Part shown: piece by piece, positions 7,036 through 15,195 of the stretch
Position numbering within the stretch: the stretch's first letter is position 1
Layout: every line of letters starts with the position of its first letter
Source: Betaproteobacteria bacterium
Lineage (GTDB): Bacteria > Pseudomonadota > Gammaproteobacteria > Burkholderiales > SG8-41
DNA length: 46,461 nt
Assembly: GCA_016199545.1 (NCBI GenBank)
Contig: JACQGN010000009.1
Location: 1 to 46,461, forward strand
Direction: 5' to 3'
The notes under the pieces: model-generated
Database searches by the model: none
The model's input: only the letters and a program-made list of their open reading frames with translations
What the model was told of the DNA's origin: nothing
Translations under genes and position numbers: made by a program

Positions 7036-8379
7036 CTACTTTAGCAGATTTGGCAGGTACAGTAGACCGTAGCCGTACTCTGAAGTTCTAGACTTTCCCT
7101 TCATCCCGAGGAGGCGCTTCGCCCGAGCTCGCAACAGCGAGCGGACCTTGGCTGCTGTAAGCTGCGGCGACTTGCCAAGTAGTCGCGCAACACCGCCCGC
7201 GACGTGAGGAGTCGCCATCGAGGTGCCATCCCAGGCGGCATATTCCACTTCATCCCGGTGCGCGGATTTCTTCATGGGAAGCGTGGACAGGATCGAAACG
7301 CCGGGCGCGACGACATGTATGTGTTTACCGGTATTGGAGAAATCGGCGCGGTCGAGCAAGCTGTCCACTGCTCCGACCGCTATCACGCCGGAGTACGCAC
7401 CGGGGTACTCCACCGGGTTTCCGTCGTTAAATTCGTTGCCCATGGCGGCGACGACGTTTATACCCCTGGAAACCAGCCGGCGAAAGAGCAGCTGCTCGGT
7501 CTGCGACGAACTCGCACCCCCGATGCTGAGATTGAGAACCCGCGCACCCGAATCCTCCACGGCCCGCAGTGATTGAAGGTAACGCTCGCCGTCCACGTAG
7601 AAATCCCCGTCGGTCGGTTTGTCCGGGAAGATTTTCCATACCTTGAGCTTGCAGTTCGCCACTCCGCTGATGCCGACCGCATTGTTCAATATCGCGGCGA
7701 TGATGCCCGCTACGTGAGTGCCGTGGCCCAGGACGTCTTCAGCGCGGAAGCCGCCGTGGTCGTAATCGATCGTGAGCTCCTTGAGATCGGGGTGCGTCGC
7801 GTCGATCCCGGTGTCGAGCACGGCGACGGTGATGTTATGCGCGCTTGGCAGCGCCTGGTCGAACCAGCCGATGGCATGCAACCCCCATTGCGAGCCCTGC
7901 ATGGGGTCGCCGGCCGCCGCCACGATCCATCGCGCCGGCATCGGTTCCACGAAATCGACTGCGTCCGACGCCTCAATGTCTTTTACGAGCTTGGCCGTCA
8001 CCGCCTTTGGATCGACCTCGACCATATTGAACCCGCGCAGTTCCTCCGAGGGCGATGCCGCCACGCTCATCACCAGGGCCGCCTTGTGCGCTCCTCCCTT
8101 GATGCCCGCGAATTTGATCTTCGGATCCACGGCGCCGGAAAAGAGGGGCGTGACTGTTTCGAGCCCGGCCCTGTTCCTGAGGTAGTCGAGCGGACCCGAA
8201 ACCGTTTCGGGCATTTCGTGAACCGCCGTGGTCATGCGCGCCGCCGAGTGAAACATTCTCGGCCCCACCCGGGGAATCGCCTTTTCCTTGAAGCGGACGA
8301 TGAGCTGTCCAGGAATGTGCGTCAGGCGATGCTTTACGCGGAATGTCGGCTGTTGGGTCCTGCGTGTTCTGGCTGGCAT
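7036..8379 (-). CDS. Subtilisin-like serine protease (S8 family)
   Basis: A 447-aa S8 protease. The catalytic triad is intact: Asp189 in VLDTGID, His219 in GHGTHVAG and Ser387 in GTSMATPH; Asn315 (AAMGN) forms the oxyanion hole. Residues ~20-150 form a long N-terminal region (PGQLIVRFK ... DAVDFVEPMPARWI) like the fused propeptides of fervidolysin/thermitase-type enzymes, so it should self-process. No hydrophobic signal peptide is seen (MPARTRRTQQPTF), which is unusual for a pro-subtilase. ATG 8379 is chosen over 8424 because AGGGAG precedes it. It is gene six of the minus-strand cluster, 34 nt after the 155-aa gene. Confidence 0.93.
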   Translation of the reverse strand: MPARTRRTQQPTFRVKHRLTHIPGQLIVRFKEKAIPRVGPRMFHSAARMTTAVHEMPETVSGPLDYLRNRAGLETVTPLFSGAVDPKIKFAGIKGGAHKAALVMSVAASPSEELRGFNMVEVDPKAVTAKLVKDIEASDAVDFVEPMPARWIVAAAGDPMQGSQWGLHAIGWFDQALPSAHNITVAVLDTGIDATHPDLKELTIDYDHGGFRAEDVLGHGTHVAGIIAAILNNAVGISGVANCKLKVWKIFPDKPTDGDFYVDGERYLQSLRAVEDSGARVLNLSIGGASSSQTEQLLFRRLVSRGINVVAAMGNEFNDGNPVEYPGAYSGVIAVGAVDSLLDRADFSNTGKHIHVVAPGVSILSTLPMKKSAHRDEVEYAAWDGTSMATPHVAGGVARLLGKSPQLTAAKVRSLLRARAKRLLGMKGKSRTSEYGYGLLYLPNLLK

Positions 8380-8413
8380 GATTTTTCTCCCTCTTTGAAT
8401 TATTCCGTTGCCT

Positions 8414-8881
8414 TCATTTGCCACCGTCGACTATCGCGATATCCAGGGAATCCAGTTGGGCGAACGCCCAGCTGTCCTCCTTCGATTGATCCCTCAGGGC
8501 AATCAAAGAGCCCGCTATCGCGACTTTCCCACCGGCCTTGATCGGCACACCCAGCCTGGCATCCAGGGGTCCGTGCTGGTCCGACGACGAAACCATGACG
8601 CGGCGCCCCCGCGCCATCAGGAGAATGAGCGCCCATCCGGACGGCGAGGACGATTCCAGGGCGCCACGAAGATCGATCGTAAGCAGCGATCGCTTCTTGA
8701 TGCCGTTCACGCGGAATTCGAGACCGAAGGACCGCGACTCGACCTTGCCCGCGGCATCGGCTTTGTCGTTCGTCACCATCGCCTTGTCGAACAGGATGCT
8801 CAGCTCAGCGCTGTCGGGAGAAAGCGTGCTGATGAGCTTCTCCTTGCCACGGGTCAGCTTCGGCTTGGTAAGGGTGGGCAT
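8414..8881 (-). CDS. Conserved-looking protein of unknown function (155 aa)
   Basis: I do not recognise this gene with confidence. It is 155 aa, appears beta-rich, and has no signal peptide or membrane segment. The order of elements (TLSPDSAELSILFD, RSLLTIDL, SGWALILLMARGRRVMVSS, GPLDARLGVPI) recalls the secreted DUF4360 pattern, but this is a by-eye resemblance only. Its ATG lies 11 nt after the stop of the 1333-aa lipoprotein gene, with AGAGG overlapping that stop, and the protease gene follows 34 nt later, so it belongs to the same operon. Confidence 0.7.
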   Translation of the reverse strand: MPTLTKPKLTRGKEKLISTLSPDSAELSILFDKAMVTNDKADAAGKVESRSFGLEFRVNGIKKRSLLTIDLRGALESSSPSGWALILLMARGRRVMVSSSDQHGPLDARLGVPIKAGGKVAIAGSLIALRDQSKEDSWAFAQLDSLDIAIVDGGK

Positions 8882-8892
8882 GCGTGTTTCCT

Positions 8893-11800
8893 CTACCTGG
8901 GTCCGCCGGTCGCAGCCTGCCCAACGAGAGTGAGCGAGGTGTCCAGCTGCCGCAGGGTGTCGATCCTGCGCTTGGCATTGCGCACGATGAGCGGATTTAC
9001 TGTATCGACGACCGACTTCGCTCCGCGCGTCCGGTTTTCAACCGCATTTTCGTGGCTGGATCGGGCTAGATTGGCGGCGGTCTCGAGACCAGGAATGTTC
9101 TTCTCCAGATTCTTTCTTTCATCGCTATCCAGGGGAAGCGCTTGCGCCTTGCGGCGCTGCTCGGCAAGCGCACCGTTCTTCTGGGCCAGATCAGTCGAAT
9201 ACTTCTCAACGAGGGGGTTGTCCCCGCGAATCAGCGACTCCAGCCTGTCCCTCAGCCTGCGCATGGATTCGAGCGCCCGGATCATCACGCCCGCCTGCTC
9301 CGCCGCGGTCGCGTCTTCCTTGGCAAGAATGTCCGTGAGCGCGTCGTTCGAGGACTTGATCTCGGCGATGCCGGACGCGTCCTCGGTCACATGCCTCGAC
9401 TTCAGTCCGTTCAAAACATCGTCCCTGGACGCGCCGCTCAGACCGCTTTCCCATGCGCTTCGGATGTCCTCGCCAAGGCGTCCGATTTCTTTCCGCAGGT
9501 CTTCCGCCTCGCTCCTTGTCCGCTTTGCGTGATCGGCGCGATAACCTTCGACCAGCCTCCCCAGTGCATCGGTCCCGGCTGTGCCCGGCTGGGCATTTAC
9601 CTTGTCGAGCTCCCCGCGTATCCCCGCCTTGCTCTCCTCGGGCGTGTCGCGCGAATCCAACTGACGCTGGAGCTGTGCCCGGCGCAGCAGGTTGAGGTCG
9701 AGCCCTTTGCCGATGCCAAACAGCGCCAGCCCCTGCGCGGATCTGAAGATGTCGCTCGGGTCTGCCGAGTAGGCCTTGACGTACCAGTTTCCGACGTCGT
9801 CCTTGGCGAGCACATAGTTGATGTTTCCGCCGCCCGCCAGGTTGACGGTGTTGATGTTCTGCCAGTGCTGCTTGTCGATCTCGCCGAGCGTTTCCAGGTA
9901 CCCCTTTTCGAACTGCGTGAGCGTCGATGCGCCGAGAGAGCGGTTGGTATTGCGGGCAATCATGTTGACCCAGTCCACGTCGGGTTTCGCCTGCAGCGAG
10001 GTCGCCGCGTAGACGCTCCTGAGATAAGCGCTAGCAGGACGCAGGTAAGCAAGATCGGCGCGCTGCTCGAGCACGCTCTCGATTGCCTTCTCCAGGCCAC
10101 GCGCGCGCCTCGTCTCGTTGGACGCAAGGGCGTGTGTTCGCTGATTGCGCAGCATGGCGAGCAGGTCGTCCACCACGTCCTTCTGCGTGGGGTGGGCGTC
10201 GCGCGATTGGACCATCACTGGGGCCCGCACCGGCGTCGTCTCCTTGACCAGCTTGAGCGCGATGTCGAAGCCGCGCCTTCTCTGCACATCGCCGTCAGCC
10301 GTCGAACTCTCGATCTTCTTGCGCTCAGCCTGCAGCGCGTCGGCGAGCAATGCGAGAAGGCCGGCCTGCCTCGCGACACCGGCATCGTTGGCCTTCTTCA
10401 GCACGCTGCCGCGCAAGGCGTCCAGCTCTTCTCGCGCCTTGCTGTAGTCCGCGTGTCGGCCCGCGGCCTGCCCCCCCCGCTTCAGCCTGGCCACCTCACG
10501 GCCGAGCTCGGCTTCCTGCCGCATCAGCGTTTTCACGTTGGCGCGCTCCGACGCAAGGTCGAACAGGAGTTTCTCATTCAGGTTCCTGAAAAATGTGCTC
10601 GCGTCATCGCCCGGCAGCGTGGCGAGCGCATCGCCGTTCGTCTTGAAGAACTTGCTCGTCTTGTCGAGGTTCATCCCCCACGCGGAGCGTTTGCCCGCAT
10701 CGGTGATCGCCTCGAGTTGATAAGCGTCGTCGACGGCCTTCTTTATCGCCGCGATGACATCCGCGCCCTTCTTGGTTTTGTCCTTTGCGAGCGCCTTCAC
10801 CTGCCCATCGATCGAATCGATGAGCTTGACGCCCCTGGGATCGGGCTTGGCACGGGGCTTCGCCGAAGGCGGGAAGACGACCGATATCGCCGCCGCCAGC
10901 GACTCGGCCGACTCCTCGGCGCCTTCACGCTCCCCCTTCTTACCCTGGAGCTTTTCCTCCTCGATCGCCAGGGGCGTCTTTCCTCCCTGGGGCACGGGTT
11001 TCGCGGGAACTACGTCGCGGCTTATGCGCTCGATTTCCGAGTGCAGGTTGCGGAGCAGATTGTCGAGCGCCTGGGCAGGCGTAAGATCGAAGGCGCCGCG
11101 AACCGCCTCGGCCTCCACCCGCCCGCGATCTCTCAGACGCTGCTGGTGCTCGTCGCGCCGGCGCGTGTCATCAGCATGAATGAGGATGGTGTTCGCCACG
11201 GCCTGCACGACTGCGGCCTCGCGCGCGACCTCCGCCGCCCCGCGCTGGTCCTTCTGATCCGGCGGGAGAAGCGCACGGTTGTTGACCGCTACCAGCACGC
11301 GCTCCGCCCAGATGATGAGCGTCTCCTCCAGCTTCTTTCTTGCACTAATGACACGCGGGTTCCGTAGGTCGTTGCCGTAATGCAAGAGCGTTTCCTGGAA
11401 CTTGGTGGTAAGCGAGTCAATCCCCTGAATCTGCCTTGCACGCTCGAAACCGGCGACGGTCCCTGCCGCTATCAGCGACAGGTTGGAAGCCAGCCTGGAG
11501 AGTTGCTGGCTGAAGTTGCGGCCTAGGGTCGGACCGCGGGAAAATCCGAATTGGCGGGCTATCGCAGGAACAACCTCAAGATTATCCTTGCCTGAAAGCG
11601 CCGTGCACCCCGTGAGGTCCCCGGGTGTGGCGACAATGAACGCCCGGTCGCTCTCCTTGAGCAGCTTGACCATTTCCTTCGGAAATCGCGTTGCCGCCTC
11701 CCTGATAGCGCGGCCCGCGCTGTCGTAGGGATCAAGCGAGTCTGCGTTCTCGGACGAATCCGCTGTCCTCGGCTCCAGTTCCCATACCAGACGACCCGTC

Positions 11801-12894
11801 GAGTCCCTCAGCACGGAACGCTCCAGCACGCTACCGAGCCCGCCTGTGAGCGGTGGAGCGCCCTTCCTCGTCAGATAGCAGGCTATTGCCCGGGGTTGCG
11901 AGGTCGCCGCCAGGAAGCGCGCCGCGAGTTGGAGCTGGTCGGAACGATCGGCGTCGCCGAGATGGTCCACGATCTCGAGCATTGCCTTCCAGAGAGATCG
12001 CATCGCGCGCCGCATCTCGAGGAACGCCTCCGAGATTTCCTTCACGCGGGAGACATAAGATTGATCGATCGTCCCGAAGAGGACAGAAGAATAGCCGGCA
12101 AGAACTTCGCTTTTCGACATCTCCGTGTAGATCTCGTTCGCGCCAGCGTTCTTCGAAGCGCAGGCGATATTGTCACGCCCGTCGACGTGCTTTCTTCGCT
12201 GCGCAGCAGGCAATTCCGAAAGCGACTGTTCCATCAGACGACAAGCGCAATGCAGCTCTTCCGCAAGCTTGCGTTTGTTCGGCTCGACATTGTGCAGCGC
12301 CGCGACCGACGCTTTCTTCTGTCGGTCGGCCTCCAGCGAGCATGCCGATGGGACTTGCGTGCTGTCCTCACTCATGAGAAACCGGGCGTGAATGTAGCCG
12401 AACAGCCGCCGGTGCTCATCGATCCCGACGGGATTGCTGGTCATCCGCGGATATGCCTTCAGCAGCCTTTCGGCGAGCGGCCTGTCCTTGCTCTCGGAGA
12501 AGCCAAAAACCTCGTTCTGGTGCCACACCACCTGGAAAGACCGATTTGCACTTTCCATCTCGCTGCCGAGCACAGAATCGGCCGTATCATGGTAAAAGCT
12601 GAGCGCGCCGTTGACGAAACGCGCCGTCTCGTTCGTGAACTTGTAGGCGGGCGCCCAATCGTCGCGGAACGGTCCGAGGCTTTCTCCGAATTTTTCGTTG
12701 CCTTTCCCTTCGAGGCGATTCCTCAACGATGCGAGCACCGGGCGCGCCGCTACGGCGAGCGCAGCATACTGGCGCACCTGTATGTCCTCATGGTTGGCGA
12801 GCGGGCCCTTGTAGACATCGACGTCGATGCGCAGGGCGGCGCAACCGGCGAAGGTCAGCGCGGCAAAAGTAGCAAGCCCGATCCGCGTATTCAT
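8893..12894 (-). CDS. Giant predicted lipoprotein (1333 aa), helical
   Basis: A 1333-aa protein with a lipoprotein-type leader ending in LTFAGC (Cys18; Phe at -3 is slightly atypical). Ala at +2 gives no inner-membrane retention signal, so an outer-membrane anchor facing the periplasm is likely. The body is charged and mostly helical with coiled-coil-like stretches (e.g. EAELGREVARLKRG). No known domain was recognised; a segment near the middle of the C-terminal half (NTVNLAGGGNINYVLAKDD, DVGNWYVKAYSAD) looks globular. The start overlaps the preceding lipoprotein stop as ATGA, implying coupled translation and equal dosage. The size and partners suggest a structural or scaffold role. No homologue family can be named. 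Confidence 0.85.
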   Translation of the reverse strand: MNTRIGLATFAALTFAGCAALRIDVDVYKGPLANHEDIQVRQYAALAVAARPVLASLRNRLEGKGNEKFGESLGPFRDDWAPAYKFTNETARFVNGALSFYHDTADSVLGSEMESANRSFQVVWHQNEVFGFSESKDRPLAERLLKAYPRMTSNPVGIDEHRRLFGYIHARFLMSEDSTQVPSACSLEADRQKKASVAALHNVEPNKRKLAEELHCACRLMEQSLSELPAAQRRKHVDGRDNIACASKNAGANEIYTEMSKSEVLAGYSSVLFGTIDQSYVSRVKEISEAFLEMRRAMRSLWKAMLEIVDHLGDADRSDQLQLAARFLAATSQPRAIACYLTRKGAPPLTGGLGSVLERSVLRDSTGRLVWELEPRTADSSENADSLDPYDSAGRAIREAATRFPKEMVKLLKESDRAFIVATPGDLTGCTALSGKDNLEVVPAIARQFGFSRGPTLGRNFSQQLSRLASNLSLIAAGTVAGFERARQIQGIDSLTTKFQETLLHYGNDLRNPRVISARKKLEETLIIWAERVLVAVNNRALLPPDQKDQRGAAEVAREAAVVQAVANTILIHADDTRRRDEHQQRLRDRGRVEAEAVRGAFDLTPAQALDNLLRNLHSEIERISRDVVPAKPVPQGGKTPLAIEEEKLQGKKGEREGAEESAESLAAAISVVFPPSAKPRAKPDPRGVKLIDSIDGQVKALAKDKTKKGADVIAAIKKAVDDAYQLEAITDAGKRSAWGMNLDKTSKFFKTNGDALATLPGDDASTFFRNLNEKLLFDLASERANVKTLMRQEAELGREVARLKRGGQAAGRHADYSKAREELDALRGSVLKKANDAGVARQAGLLALLADALQAERKKIESSTADGDVQRRRGFDIALKLVKETTPVRAPVMVQSRDAHPTQKDVVDDLLAMLRNQRTHALASNETRRARGLEKAIESVLEQRADLAYLRPASAYLRSVYAATSLQAKPDVDWVNMIARNTNRSLGASTLTQFEKGYLETLGEIDKQHWQNINTVNLAGGGNINYVLAKDDVGNWYVKAYSADPSDIFRSAQGLALFGIGKGLDLNLLRRAQLQRQLDSRDTPEESKAGIRGELDKVNAQPGTAGTDALGRLVEGYRADHAKRTRSEAEDLRKEIGRLGEDIRSAWESGLSGASRDDVLNGLKSRHVTEDASGIAEIKSSNDALTDILAKEDATAAEQAGVMIRALESMRRLRDRLESLIRGDNPLVEKYSTDLAQKNGALAEQRRKAQALPLDSDERKNLEKNIPGLETAANLARSSHENAVENRTRGAKSVVDTVNPLIVRNAKRRIDTLRQLDTSLTLVGQAATGGPR

Positions 12895-13610
12895 TTGCCC
12901 CCCGCCTCGGTGCGCAGATCCTCCAGTCGGTCGCGCTGCATCCGGAGCTCCGCGAGATCGTTGAAGAGCGCTCGCTGCAGGTCGAAGCCTCCCCTGCCCT
13001 GCGTCGCCGAAGCCACCACTCCCAGCGCCTCGTCGATGGCTGAAAAAAACGCCTGCGGATTCGCTCCCATGACGACCACCAGCCGATGGTCCTTGGGGGC
13101 CTCCCGGAACCCCTCCGGCCCGAACATCACCAGCCGGCGGCCGGTCTTCAGCGCCTTCGTCTCTTCATCGGCCCGCTTGATCTCGAATCCGCCGCCGTTG
13201 CCCGCGTGCGCGATCGTGGACAGGGAATCGACGAGATCAGCACGCACCCAGCCCGAGGCGAACTTCGTGAAATTGAGCATGCTGGACTGGCCGCGCACGC
13301 GCACCCGGTACATCGTCGGCGGCAACTGCTCCTGCGGGTCGAACACGCCAAGGTAGTACACCTGCTCGATGTCGGTCGACGGAATCTGGCTTGCGATGGC
13401 GGTGCCGACGACCAGGGCGCCGACGGCCGCCTTCTCCCCCGAAGAGAGGTTGGCGCACCCGCTCAGCACGAGGCCCGCTCCCACCGCGCTGGCCGTGAGA
13501 AGGCTGCACCAGGAACGCCCGACAGCGGCGCTCCATGAATCTGCACCGACGTCACGTACTTCGCTCACGTGCGATTTCGACAAGTCATTGCGCAAGATTC
13601 CGGTTACCAT
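12891..13610 (-). CDS. Predicted lipoprotein (239 aa)
   Basis: A 239-aa protein with a hydrophobic stretch and lipobox LVLSGC (Cys52), followed by Ala-Asn, which is compatible with outer-membrane sorting. The N-region before the hydrophobic segment is long (~33 aa); the start at 13610 is supported by AAAGGGAGAGGG directly upstream, but an internal start could shorten it. The mature part contains SSGEKAAVGALVVGTAIA (possible second hydrophobic segment), a beta-rich region (YRVRVRGQSSMLNFTKFASGW) and a helical C-terminus. Family not recognised. The stop overlaps the start of the 1333-aa lipoprotein gene by 4 nt (ATGA), so the two probably act as a pair. Confidence 0.8.
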   Translation of the reverse strand: MVTGILRNDLSKSHVSEVRDVGADSWSAAVGRSWCSLLTASAVGAGLVLSGCANLSSGEKAAVGALVVGTAIASQIPSTDIEQVYYLGVFDPQEQLPPTMYRVRVRGQSSMLNFTKFASGWVRADLVDSLSTIAHAGNGGGFEIKRADEETKALKTGRRLVMFGPEGFREAPKDHRLVVVMGANPQAFFSAIDEALGVVASATQGRGGFDLQRALFNDLAELRMQRDRLEDLRTEAGGK

Positions 13611-13679
13611 CCCTCTCCCTTTCGTCTGTATCGATACCATCGGCTGTTTCGATCTGCTTTTTGGTTGCCGGGTCGGCTG

Positions 13680-15179
13680 CTAAAGCTGGAACGAGTATTC
13701 GTAGAACAGCGGCGTGACCGTGAGCCGCGTCGTGAACGCCTTGCGCTGCGCCTCGGTAAGCGACGCCAGGCTTTCCTTTTTCGGCGCGTCCTGGTCCGAA
13801 AACACCAGGCGCCCGCCGGTCTTTTCCCTGAGCCGCTTCACTAGCGGCTCGAACGGCATCTCGTCCCAGCGGTTCTTCTTCGCCTGCTCCTTCGAAACCG
13901 GCACGAACGCGATCAGATCGTCGCTCGTCATCTGCTCCAGGCCGAGCGTGCGCAGGGTCGCGTTGTGGCTGCCGTGGTGGCCGACCTTGTAGAACACCAC
14001 GCGTTGGAGCAGGTCGGGTCCCGTCACGGTCCGCGTCTCGTTGCCATCCTTGACGGTCCATTTCGTGTCCTGCCAGGAAAGCCAGTTGCCCACCTGGGCG
14101 TCGGCGGCGAACAGGAGCACCTGCCCGCTCTTCACCAGCTCGAACGCGAGCACGAGGCAGGTGTTGTTGGTGTGGCTGTCGAGATTGAGCGCGAGCGTTT
14201 CGGCGGCAGCGGTCCAGTCGAGTTCGATCTTGCGCCAGCTCTCCTCGGGCTCGTCCCAGGTGTCGGCGATGAGCCTCGTCAGCGCCGCGGGCACGGGCTT
14301 CGCCCCCGTCTTCCCCGGAAACAGCGAGAGGTTCTCTTCGAACGGGCAATCCGGGCCGCCTGCTTCGCCCGGCGCCTGGAGACGCTCGAATGCCACCGCC
14401 AGGTTGTCGTCGATCGCCGCGTCCAGGGCGAACTCGTAGACTTCCTTCCCCTTCTTGGTGGGGGAGCTGCGCTTGATGCGGGCTTCGTCCTCGGGCGGCC
14501 CCAGCACGTACACCCGGACGCCGTCCACGCCGGGAAGGGTGAGGGCCGCTTTGGTGGGATAGCGGTAGCTCACCTTCACGCCGCGGCGCTGGCCCAGGTA
14601 CTCGAAGGCGCTCCGGGTCTTGCCGATCGCCTCGCCGGCCGCTGCCAGGCCCTGCAGGCTCGCGGTCGATTCGACGCCGAAGAATTGCAGCAGCGTTTCG
14701 ACCCGGGCCGCGCGACCGGCCGCAAGAGGAGCTGCGTTGCCGCGGAGCGCCATCGCCGCCGCATGCAGGGCCTTCACCTTCGCCGCGCGCTCCTTGCGCA
14801 GCTTCTTCCCGAGCTCGTTCTCGGGATCCTCGGTCCAGGCATACCAGACCTCGCCTACGTCGATGTTGTCGAAGGCGTCCTGGGCCTGCTGCGTCGAGAA
14901 GCCGGAGGCATGGTCCCAGTGCTCGTGAGTCATGACGGCGATGTCGATGCGGCTGCCGCAGCCCTCGGCGATGCTGGCGACCACTTTCTGCATCGTCGGC
15001 TTGGGGTCCTTGGCGACGCCGATCAGGCCGCAGTCGATCAACACGGTGAACGAGCTGTTGCCGCCTTCCTTCGGGAATCGCAACAGGAAGCAGTCGCCGA
15101 GGCCGTGGCGGTACATCCGCACGAGCACCTGCCCGCCAGGGGTCTTTTTCCTCGATCTTGGCTTCGGAGCTTGCGCCAT
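13680..15179 (-). CDS. Metallo-beta-lactamase-fold hydrolase, ComEC-like type
   Basis: A 499-aa MBL-fold hydrolase without signal peptide. It opens with the ComEC/Rec2-like pattern GLGDCFLLRFP ... VLIDCG, carries the metal motif THEHWDH (His85, His87, Asp89, His90), an Asp in FAADAQ and the late KVGHHGSHNATL motif (residues ~398-409), so a binuclear metal site should be complete. Relatives act on phosphodiesters, nucleotides or other esters; the substrate is unknown. A helical insertion at ~105-200 separates the motifs. The track start (15458) is rejected: ATG 15179 has GGAG 6 nt upstream and lies 16 nt after the HExxH peptidase stop. Second gene of the operon. Confidence 0.9.
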   Translation of the reverse strand: MAQAPKPRSRKKTPGGQVLVRMYRHGLGDCFLLRFPKEGGNSSFTVLIDCGLIGVAKDPKPTMQKVVASIAEGCGSRIDIAVMTHEHWDHASGFSTQQAQDAFDNIDVGEVWYAWTEDPENELGKKLRKERAAKVKALHAAAMALRGNAAPLAAGRAARVETLLQFFGVESTASLQGLAAAGEAIGKTRSAFEYLGQRRGVKVSYRYPTKAALTLPGVDGVRVYVLGPPEDEARIKRSSPTKKGKEVYEFALDAAIDDNLAVAFERLQAPGEAGGPDCPFEENLSLFPGKTGAKPVPAALTRLIADTWDEPEESWRKIELDWTAAAETLALNLDSHTNNTCLVLAFELVKSGQVLLFAADAQVGNWLSWQDTKWTVKDGNETRTVTGPDLLQRVVFYKVGHHGSHNATLRTLGLEQMTSDDLIAFVPVSKEQAKKNRWDEMPFEPLVKRLREKTGGRLVFSDQDAPKKESLASLTEAQRKAFTTRLTVTPLFYEYSFQL

Positions 15180-15195
15180 GAGTGTCTCCGGCAGG

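Noticed and set aside
9142-11367. 741-aa plus-strand ORF opposite the giant lipoprotein
   Set aside because: The minus-strand frame has a lipobox, coupled start and operon context; the plus frame is a high-GC antisense shadow.
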